A DNA stretch of 45,117 nucleotides from Lachnospiraceae bacterium (GTDB taxonomy: Bacteria > Bacillota > Clostridia > Lachnospirales > Lachnospiraceae), in contig JAETRI010000023.1 in NCBI GenBank assembly GCA_021770245.1, positions 1 through 45,117 on the forward strand, in the 5' to 3' direction. Made by a program: the position numbers and the translations under genes. Under the pieces are notes generated by a model, which searched no databases, was not told the origin of the DNA, and saw nothing but the letters and a program-made list of their open reading frames with translations. Numbering within the stretch: the stretch's first letter is position 1; each line of letters begins with the position of its first letter. This document shows, in pieces, positions 39,985 through 45,117 of this stretch.

Positions 39985-40542
39985 TTACAGCTGCATGACG
40001 GGACTCTGCACCGGCTCCGGCCCGCCAAAGGCGATGGTCTGAAAGCCCCGCTCATCCACATAGTGGAACTCGCTCCCCTCCCCGTCATACAGCTCGATCA
40101 CATCCGACATGGACAGGGAATGGCCGGTGTATCCTGCCGGATGCACACCCATGTTGAATTTGTCATAGATCTCCTCCAGGTTATTGGTCTCGGCCTCCCC
40201 GTCAAACACCACCTGGTAATCCTCTGGGGAAGGCTCCCCGAACCGCTCCCGCATCCGGTCATAGCTGATGAACTTCATATGCACATCCACAGCCGGTTTT
40301 AACTGCCATATCCGGATGTTCTTTAGCACCGGGCCGCCCGTCAGGTCGTCCTGCCCGTTCATCAGACGGTCATAGACGCCGTCCCGCCACTCCACCTCCC
40401 GGATCCCTTTCTGTCTCTCCAGAAAACGGTTCAGCCCGTCACCGGAAAAGATCGGATCCACCACGGCCTTATTTCCGGTGACGTACCCTGCCAGGTTCCC
40501 GAAATACAGGATCCTGCCGTTTTCCATGCGTATCCCCCGCAC
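39985..40542 (-). CDS. YodL-domain protein
   Basis: A 185-residue protein. The YodL-type signature fills the C-terminal half: IRIWQLKPAVDVHMKFISYD, YQVVFDGEAETNNLEEIYDK, then HPAGYTGHSLSMSDVIELYD and FHYVDERGFQTIAFG. YodL domains are frequent in polyvalent proteins and conjugative elements and are of unknown function. I use the GTG at 40542 because AAGGAGG lies 8 nt upstream; the ATG 15 bp inside, with GGGGG 6 nt upstream, is the alternative. It ends SPVMQL. Confidence 0.75.
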   Translation of the reverse strand: MRGIRMENGRILYFGNLAGYVTGNKAVVDPIFSGDGLNRFLERQKGIREVEWRDGVYDRLMNGQDDLTGGPVLKNIRIWQLKPAVDVHMKFISYDRMRERFGEPSPEDYQVVFDGEAETNNLEEIYDKFNMGVHPAGYTGHSLSMSDVIELYDGEGSEFHYVDERGFQTIAFGGPEPVQSPVMQL

Positions 40543-40559
40543 GGGACATCCCTCCTTTC

Positions 40560-41156
40560 CTACTGTGTCAGCTCCATGCAGCCAGGGTCTGCCTGCCCCT
40601 GCGCTTTTCGAAGTGTTTCTTCATCTGGGAACACCATCTTCCCGGCCACCACCTCCATCACGCAGAAGTCATCCATGTCACACAGCATGACCTTATGCTG
40701 ATAGGGCTTCTGCATCTCGACATAGTTCCTGGCCTCCTTCTCGCTGCACAGCCAGACCCCGGCTGCATATCGCCCGTCCTCCAGAAAGCTGTAGCCGGAG
40801 TAGAGTGGCCTGTGGCCCTGGAGCGGCACAGCCCCGATGGGACGGATCTGGGACAGCTGCAGCTTCGCCTGTTCCGGGAGAAGCTGCGGCTTTAAGATCC
40901 CCAGGATCTGGGAGCGCCGGAAGCGGGCTGCCTCCCCGTTATCCAGACTGACTCCTGAAACTGCCTGTCCCACAGGGTCCGCTCCTGCCCCTTTCCCTCC
41001 TGTGCAGAGATAAAGCTGGTTTCCGCAGCTGCCGGGAAATGCATCCGGGCAGATCACGATCACCTTCCCGGTCAGGCACATGCCATTTCCGGTCTCCTCA
41101 CAGTCCTCTGCCGTATAGATCCGCTTTCCGTCCTTTTCTTCTGTCGGTCTTTCCAT
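40560..41156 (-). CDS. Accessory protein, tandem paralog A
   Basis: A 198-residue protein starting MERPTEEKDGKRIYTAEDCE, with VIVICPDAFPGSCGNQLYLC, the conserved QAKLQLSQIRPIGAVPL block and YSGYSFLEDGRYAAGVWLCS. No family recognised. It is clearly homologous over its full length to the next gene upstream. The ATG at 41156 follows AAGGAGGG at about 8 nt. The conserved blocks look like a cytoplasmic alpha/beta protein. Ends GCMELTQ. Confidence 0.65.
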   Translation of the reverse strand: MERPTEEKDGKRIYTAEDCEETGNGMCLTGKVIVICPDAFPGSCGNQLYLCTGGKGAGADPVGQAVSGVSLDNGEAARFRRSQILGILKPQLLPEQAKLQLSQIRPIGAVPLQGHRPLYSGYSFLEDGRYAAGVWLCSEKEARNYVEMQKPYQHKVMLCDMDDFCVMEVVAGKMVFPDEETLRKAQGQADPGCMELTQ

Positions 41157-41169
41157 CCTGTATCCCTCC

Positions 41170-41763
41170 TTATGTGAGTTCCATGTTCCAGCCATCTGTC
41201 GGTCCCTGCATCTTCCAGAAGGTTGCTCTGTCCAGGAATATCAGCTTCCCGGCCACTGCCTCCACCACACCGGAGCCATCCTGGTCATACAGCATAACTA
41301 TATTCTGATAGGGCCTCTGCATCCAGACATAATCCATGGCCTCTTTTTCGTTGCACAGGCAGACCCCGGCTAAATAACTTCCATCCTCCTGGTAGCAACG
41401 ACCAGAATACAGCGGTATATTTCCCTCGATTGGCAGTGCCCCAACAGGGCGGATCTGGGACAGCTGCAGCTTTGCCTGTTCTGGCAGGAGATGCGGTTTT
41501 AAGGTTCCCAGAACCTGGGAGCGTTTTAAACAGATCTTTTCCCCATTATCCAGGCTGACTCCTGACACTTCCTGTCCCACAGGATCCGGTTCCGCACCGT
41601 CTCCTCCCATGCAGAAATAAAGCTGGTTCCCGACACTGCCGGGAAATGCATCCGGGCGGACCACGATCACTTTCTCTGTCAGGCACATGCCATTTCCGGT
41701 CTCCTCACAGTCCTCTGCCATATAGATCCGCTTTCCATCCTTTTCTTCTGTCTGTCTTTCCAT
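41170..41763 (-). CDS. Accessory protein, tandem paralog B
   Basis: A 197-residue protein (MERQTEEKDGKRIYMAEDCE, VIVVRPDAFPGSVGNQLYFC, QAKLQLSQIRPVGALPIEG, YQEDGSYLAGVCLCNEKEA) about two-thirds identical by eye to paralog A, placed 13 bp upstream of it. The N-terminal 30 residues are almost the same, the C-terminal 40 diverge, so the duplication is fairly recent. AAGGAGG lies 9 nt before the ATG. Ends NMELT. Function unknown. Confidence 0.65.
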   Translation of the reverse strand: MERQTEEKDGKRIYMAEDCEETGNGMCLTEKVIVVRPDAFPGSVGNQLYFCMGGDGAEPDPVGQEVSGVSLDNGEKICLKRSQVLGTLKPHLLPEQAKLQLSQIRPVGALPIEGNIPLYSGRCYQEDGSYLAGVCLCNEKEAMDYVWMQRPYQNIVMLYDQDGSGVVEAVAGKLIFLDRATFWKMQGPTDGWNMELT

Positions 41764-41767
41764 CCCT

Positions 41768-42046
41768 TCATCCCTCCTTCTGGCGCATCAGCCCGGACAG
41801 ATCGGAGATCAGGCTCAAACGGGTATCGTCCGGCATGGTCCGGATGGCCGCCCGCACATAGGCTTCCACTGCCTCCGGCGACTGGTCCCCCACCTCGATG
41901 ATGCTGACTTTCCGCACGGATACCCTTCCGTCCTGTAATCCCAGACCTACGATATCTCCGTACTCCATCCCGGCTGCCTCCCGCATCTCCTTCGGGATCA
42001 ACACCCGACCTTTATGGTCCAGCAGCTTGTATACTGGCTTACCCAT
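41768..42046 (-). CDS. AbrB/MazE/SpoVT-type DNA-binding protein
   Basis: A 92-residue protein. Residues 5-45 are the swapped-hairpin AbrB domain: YKLLDHKGRVLIPKEMREAA, GMEYGDIVGLGLQDGRVSVR. The remainder is helical. Such proteins are transition-state-type regulators or antitoxins; there is no toxin-like partner directly beside it. AAAGGAGG lies 8 nt upstream of the ATG. It overlaps the next gene upstream by 8 bp. Confidence 0.85.
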   Translation of the reverse strand: MGKPVYKLLDHKGRVLIPKEMREAAGMEYGDIVGLGLQDGRVSVRKVSIIEVGDQSPEAVEAYVRAAIRTMPDDTRLSLISDLSGLMRQKEG

Positions 42047-42467
42047 CCAAAAATCCTCCTTTCTCCAGGATCTCCATGGCCTCTTTCTCTGTCATTTCCA
42101 GCAGCCGAAGCATCCCGTAAAATGGTCTCCTTACCACCGGTAACGGCTCCCTTTCTCCGATCAGGACCGCCCCTTCCACGGTCTGGACCACCAGCTCTGC
42201 ATCCAGCGGGATCCCGGCTTCCTCTAACAGCGCATGGGGCAGCTTCATCTCCGCTTCTTCCGGCAGCTCCATGCATGCGGTCTTCCGGAGTCCCTCCGCA
42301 GAAAGGTACAATTTTCCATAGCTGTTCTCCGCACGGACAGGCTTCAGACTCCCATACAGAATCCGAACCTGATCCCCAGGCCCTTTCCCCATAGTCTCCA
42401 GTACACCTGGCGGCAGGATGATGCTGCCATCACTGGCAATGGTTCCCTTTATCTCCATCTGATCCAC
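42039..42467 (-). CDS. Double AbrB-like domain protein
   Basis: A 142-residue protein with two AbrB-like halves: MEIKGTIASDGSIILPPGVL plus ETMGKGPGDQVRILYGSLKP, and MKLPHALLEEAGIPLDAELV plus VQTVEGAVLIGERE. The GTG at 42467 has GGAGGTG 6 nt upstream and is preferred over upstream or downstream ATGs. It ends with a helix (EKEAMEILEKGGF). Together with the single-domain AbrB protein it may form a regulator pair. Confidence 0.6.
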   Translation of the reverse strand: MDQMEIKGTIASDGSIILPPGVLETMGKGPGDQVRILYGSLKPVRAENSYGKLYLSAEGLRKTACMELPEEAEMKLPHALLEEAGIPLDAELVVQTVEGAVLIGEREPLPVVRRPFYGMLRLLEMTEKEAMEILEKGGFLDG

Positions 42468-42468
42468 G

Positions 42469-42852
42469 TTACTCACCTCCCTCTCCATTTTCATCCGGCT
42501 CCGTTTCTCTTTTCAGTTCCTCACAGAATGCGGCTACCGCCTCCTCATCCGCATGGATGTCCGCCGCTTCCAGCTGTGCCACAAGGGCCGCGATCCGGGC
42601 GCATTCTTCTGTCAGCTCCTTCAGCCAGGCGCTGGGGTTATAACCTCCGCAGGTGCGGATATAGCCTTTCACCCGGCAGTCATAAAGCCCCGTCTTCTGG
42701 TTCTTTAAGAGGGCGAAATAAAGCCCCACCATGCATCCGTCTGCGATCTGTACCACCGGCATCCCGTCCCAGCCTGCCACCAGTATCTGCTGTCCTCCGG
42801 TCTTTTCCCGGATCAGGGCCTCTGCCCATCGTAACTTTTCAAGTGCCTCCAT
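42469..42852 (-). CDS. Accessory protein of unknown function
   Basis: A 127-residue protein (MEALEKLRWAEALIREKTGG; QQILVAGWDGMPVVQIADGC; VGLYFALLKNQKTGLYDCRV; a helical, acidic end). The middle looks like a small beta-sheet domain. I do not recognise it. The ATG at 42852 overlaps the Dam gene's end (42839) and has GGAGGTG 9 nt upstream, so translation is coupled. Confidence 0.6.
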   Translation of the reverse strand: MEALEKLRWAEALIREKTGGQQILVAGWDGMPVVQIADGCMVGLYFALLKNQKTGLYDCRVKGYIRTCGGYNPSAWLKELTEECARIAALVAQLEAADIHADEEAVAAFCEELKRETEPDENGEGGE

Positions 42853-43789
42853 CGTCCTTATCACCTCCCGGCATCCAGTCCCCGAACAGGCTCATCTGCT
42901 GCGGCCCGGCCAGCTTCCGTTCTTTGGGGTCATAGTTTGTGATGATCAGTTCCGGATACTCACAGCCGTTGTCATACCGCTGCGCCAGATTGTTGATCCG
43001 GGTCACCGCCGTGATATGCCGCCCTTCATACAGCTCCCGGATATAGGCACAGTCGTTATAGCTGACCATCCATTTCCCCCGGCAGGCATTTAAGGTATCC
43101 CGAAGGCGCACATGGTCCTGCTTCGGGAACTCCACCGCATAGTGGTCCTCTGTCATGTAATAGGGCGGGTCACAGTAAATAAAGGCGTTCTCCCGGTCAT
43201 ACTGACGGATGAGCGCCTCAAAGTCCTTGTTCTCGATCACTGTGTTGGCAAGCCGCCTGGACGCCTCCCAGATCAGGGCGAAGGTCCTGCGCACATCAAA
43301 GGGCTGGCAGCCATAGGAAGTACAGCCGCTCCCGTAGCTGTACCGGATCAGCTTGTAGAAGGCCACGGCCCGCCGCACATCTCCCACAGAGGCGTTCTCC
43401 AGCATCAGGGACCGGATGTCCTCAAACTCCGGCAGGGGCAGGTTATGCTCCGCCAGCTCCAGCTCCCTGGCCATGAACGGGGTATCGAACTCCCCCTTGT
43501 CCAGGAACTGCCGGAGTACGCCAAACTCATCCCGGCTGTTTAACGGCAAAAACCCCAGATCCCGCAAGAACTCCCATGTCTGCTCTCTGACACAGGAATA
43601 GAGGTTGGCTAGGTTGGAATTAAAATCATTGTAGACCTCCATCACCTTCCCGTCCGGGGGCCTGCCAAACAGCACCCAGCCTCCTCCTCCGAACACCTCG
43701 ATGTAGCGGTCATAGTGGGCGGGGAACATGTCATAGATCACTTTCCGCAGCGCCTTTTTCCCGCCGACCCATGAAATAAAACTGTTGAT
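42839..43789 (-). CDS. D12-class DNA adenine methylase, probable AUC start
   Basis: A 316-residue N6-adenine methyltransferase (Dam/D12 class). Motif I-type EVFGGGGWVLFGR is at 31-43, the catalytic DPPY at 207-210, and the N-terminal SWVGGKK (6-12), needed for AdoMet binding in this family, is present only if translation begins upstream of the first GTG (43741). In frame there, the codon 9 nt behind AAGGAGGTGAT is ATC (43789-43787), giving (M)NSFISWVGGKK, the usual family N-terminus. I take AUC as the start. The C-terminal tail has QMSLF (298-302). Role: probably protects the element against host restriction, with ArdA next door. Confidence 0.85.
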   Translation of the reverse strand: MNSFISWVGGKKALRKVIYDMFPAHYDRYIEVFGGGGWVLFGRPPDGKVMEVYNDFNSNLANLYSCVREQTWEFLRDLGFLPLNSRDEFGVLRQFLDKGEFDTPFMARELELAEHNLPLPEFEDIRSLMLENASVGDVRRAVAFYKLIRYSYGSGCTSYGCQPFDVRRTFALIWEASRRLANTVIENKDFEALIRQYDRENAFIYCDPPYYMTEDHYAVEFPKQDHVRLRDTLNACRGKWMVSYNDCAYIRELYEGRHITAVTRINNLAQRYDNGCEYPELIITNYDPKERKLAGPQQMSLFGDWMPGGDKDDGGT

Positions 43790-43795
43790 CTTGTA

Positions 43796-43906
43796 TCACC
43801 TCCTTCTTCTGATCTGCTGATACACATCGATCCCGGTTTTCTCCTGTTTGGTCTCCACCAGCATCCACCGGTTCTCCGCTTCATCACCGGTCACATGGTT
43901 TGGCAA
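43796..43906 (-). CDS. 36-residue peptide between ardA-like and dam-like genes
   Basis: A TTG at 43906 lies 6 nt after AGGAGG and opens MPNHVTGDEAENRWMLVETK followed by QEKTGIDVYQQIRRRR. It overlaps the last codons of the ArdA-like gene and its own stop codon is embedded in the ribosome site of the methylase gene (GGAGGTGA), 6 nt before the AUC start. Peptide composition and exact interlocking support a real, coupled small gene that may promote re-initiation at the unusual start. Confidence 0.55.
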   Translation of the reverse strand: MPNHVTGDEAENRWMLVETKQEKTGIDVYQQIRRRR

Positions 43907-45084
43907 ACACATCCTCCTATCTGCAGGTTATCCTCCTGGACTTCGTTTTGCGAAAGGTCCGGTCCCTGCTCCATGGATACCGCACCATAAGAGGTCAGCT
44001 TCATGCCTGCCGTTTCATACTGGGCCATGCCATATTGATAAAAATCAAATCTTTCAAAAGCCGGATCCGAACAGTCCACACCCAGGTTCTCCAGGCATTC
44101 CCTCCCATAATCCGCATAGCCGACCTGGTTGGGATCAAACACATACTCATCCAGCCGTTCTGCCAGCCAGAGGGACCGCTCCACGCTCTTCCAGCCGTCA
44201 AACTCCAGGACCGCCTTGTATTTCAGACGTTCCCCAGGGGTCATCTTCTCCAGTTTCCCTGCCAGTTCATTCAGCACCCCGATGTCCTCATCCGGACCGA
44301 TGTGTTCCTCAAAAGCAGGGATCATACTGCTGATCTCCGTGATCCTGCAGCTGCTTAAGTATGGGGAAGGGATGAAATCCCATACATGGGTCATTTCCCC
44401 GCTGCCGGGCAGGAAAAGCCACACATCGCCGTTTTCCGGATGGTCCCGTTCCTCCATGCGTACAGACAAAAATGTTTTTGTCCCCAGTTCTGTTCCCGGC
44501 AGCTCCTGGCCGTCATAGATCTCCTGCCAGCCCTCCCTGGAGCGGAAGCAGTACCCTTCTCTGGTAAAGGCACCCTTTTCCGAATGCCTGAGATATGCCC
44601 CCACCTTTGCCGGATCCAGCAGGTCGATCACTTCGTCCGGCAGATCCTGCAGGATCCGCACATAGTCCCCGTCCAGTGCGTTCTCCCCCAGGTCCGTGTC
44701 CTTTACGATCCCCGGCAGGAAATCAAAGTTCTCCAGGTTAGCGGTGGCATTGATCAGGTCTTTGATAGAGCATCCATGTCCTCTGCGCTCGGTCTCGATA
44801 CAGGCCAGCACCCCTTCATACTCCGAAAGATTTTTCTGGTCCATCTGACCGACAAGGCCGGCAAGAAAGCTCACCTCCTGCACACTGGCCTCCGTCCGGG
44901 CCAGGCGTTCCTTAAGAAAGACAGGCCAGTCACGGAAAGTGATCATCCGGTACTCTCCATCCGGCTGCACCCTTGCCCGCTCCATGGCATCCTGTATGGC
45001 ATCCCTGGTGGCAGGGACTTTCAGCTCCGCCCCCTGGTACTCCGGGGAATTCCCGTATCTCTCTGCTGCAATGGTCACATACAT
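43891..45084 (-). CDS. ArdA-like antirestriction protein, two-domain
   Basis: A 397-residue acidic protein. The C-terminal part (about 295-375: LNELAGKLEKMTPGERLKYK, AVLEFDGWKSVERSLWLAER, DPNQVGYADYGRECL) is the ArdA pattern. The N-terminal part (SFLAGLVGQMDQKNLSEYEG, LINATANLENFDFLPGIVKD, YVRILQDLPDEVIDLLDP) is a related repeat of the same type, so the protein looks like a tandem ArdA. ArdA proteins mimic DNA and block type I restriction in the recipient. GGAGGG lies 7 nt before the ATG at 45084, which immediately follows the previous stop. Ends VCQTM. Confidence 0.8.
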   Translation of the reverse strand: MYVTIAAERYGNSPEYQGAELKVPATRDAIQDAMERARVQPDGEYRMITFRDWPVFLKERLARTEASVQEVSFLAGLVGQMDQKNLSEYEGVLACIETERRGHGCSIKDLINATANLENFDFLPGIVKDTDLGENALDGDYVRILQDLPDEVIDLLDPAKVGAYLRHSEKGAFTREGYCFRSREGWQEIYDGQELPGTELGTKTFLSVRMEERDHPENGDVWLFLPGSGEMTHVWDFIPSPYLSSCRITEISSMIPAFEEHIGPDEDIGVLNELAGKLEKMTPGERLKYKAVLEFDGWKSVERSLWLAERLDEYVFDPNQVGYADYGRECLENLGVDCSDPAFERFDFYQYGMAQYETAGMKLTSYGAVSMEQGPDLSQNEVQEDNLQIGGCVCQTM

Positions 45085-45117
45085 CTACATCCCTCCCATC
45101 TGTGGGCCGCTGCTTTC
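45085..45117 (-). CDS. 3' end of an upstream operon gene
   Basis: Read on the minus strand from the edge, the frame gives ESSGPQMGGM and a TAG that abuts the ArdA-like start codon without spacing. Only ten codons are visible, so the product is unknown, but this end is another Met/Gly-rich tail of the kind seen on many accessory proteins here. Confidence 0.5.
   Translation of the reverse strand, partial: ESSGPQMGGM

Larger units (their letters stand above)
40560..41763 (-). repeat. Tandem gene duplication
   Basis: The two ~595-bp genes at 40560-41156 and 41170-41763 are direct repeats with the same ribosome-site context and near-identical DNA over the first ~120 bp of each gene, decaying toward the 3' ends. 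The spacer of 13 bp indicates unequal exchange or slippage of one ancestral gene. Confidence 0.8.

Noticed and set aside
1-45117. CRISPR arrays, tRNA/rRNA genes, insertion sequences, integrases
   Set aside because: I looked for regular direct repeats with spacers, tRNA-like cloverleaf sequences, DDE or serine/tyrosine recombinase motifs and found none.

Overview
This window looks like one face of a large integrative and conjugative element (ICE) of a Firmicute, most likely a gut Clostridia/Lachnospiraceae species. The evidence is the strong AGGAGG-type ribosome sites on nearly every gene, SpoVG-like and Spo0A-like proteins, an FMN riboswitch in front of a RibU-type ECF transporter, and a conjugation set (VirD4-type coupling protein, TOPRIM protein, MobP-like relaxase, VirB4, PrgI, TrbL, NlpC/P60 hydrolase) typical of Clostridia ICEs. 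No integrase, tRNA, rRNA or CRISPR array is visible, so the recombination module and at least the right boundary lie outside.

Layout. Positions 1-1473 look chromosomal: the start of an ECF S-component gene with a complete FMN riboswitch, anti-expression terminator and promoter, then a metallo-beta-lactamase-fold hydrolase. Positions 1761-4193 hold a two-gene module resembling a defence island (a DUF2971 protein and an AbiJ-NTD-like protein ending in a DUF559/VSR-like nuclease). Positions 4270-5985 hold strong palindromes, two Xre regulators and a Spo0A-like DNA-binding protein, and may contain the element boundary. From 5986 to the right edge almost every gene is on the minus strand and is read from right to left, mostly with overlapping or near-overlapping ends. 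In transcription order these are: ArdA-like antirestriction protein, a tiny coupled ORF, a Dam-type methylase, AbrB-like proteins, a tandem gene duplication, a YodL protein, small accessory genes with two SpoVG paralogs and two Flp-like pilins, and a Tad-type pilus machine (prepilin peptidase, CpaB, TadZ, TadA, TadB, TadC, TadE-like). Then follow a large secreted protein, the T4SS core (VirB2-like, TrbL/VirB6, PrgI/VirB3, VirB4-associated protein, VirB4) with cargo genes interleaved (DUF4240, DUF7768, Fic), an amidoligase/gamma-glutamylcyclotransferase pair, the NlpC/P60 hydrolase, a ribbon-helix-helix protein beside a candidate oriT, the Sel1-repeat relaxase, the TOPRIM protein and the coupling protein.

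The one accessory unit running against this long operon is at 12234-13046: a consensus promoter (TTGACA, 17 bp, TATAAT), a roughly 170-nt structured RNA, a strong intrinsic terminator, and immediately behind it a PBECR4-type nuclease gene. That is the architecture of a type III toxin-antitoxin locus, but with an unrelated toxin fold; it is the best candidate here for an undescribed system. A second striking pattern is that about sixteen of the accessory or transfer-related proteins (relaxase, TOPRIM protein, ArdA, both SpoVG proteins, amidoligase, cyclotransferase, LPD28, YodL and others) end in a short Met/Leu-rich tail such as MSM, LSM, QTM or FQM, whereas the membrane and ATPase parts of the machine do not. 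This could be a shared translocation or docking signal for proteins sent to the recipient with the DNA. Two genes (15745 and 43789) also appear to start at AUC codons placed correctly behind strong ribosome sites.
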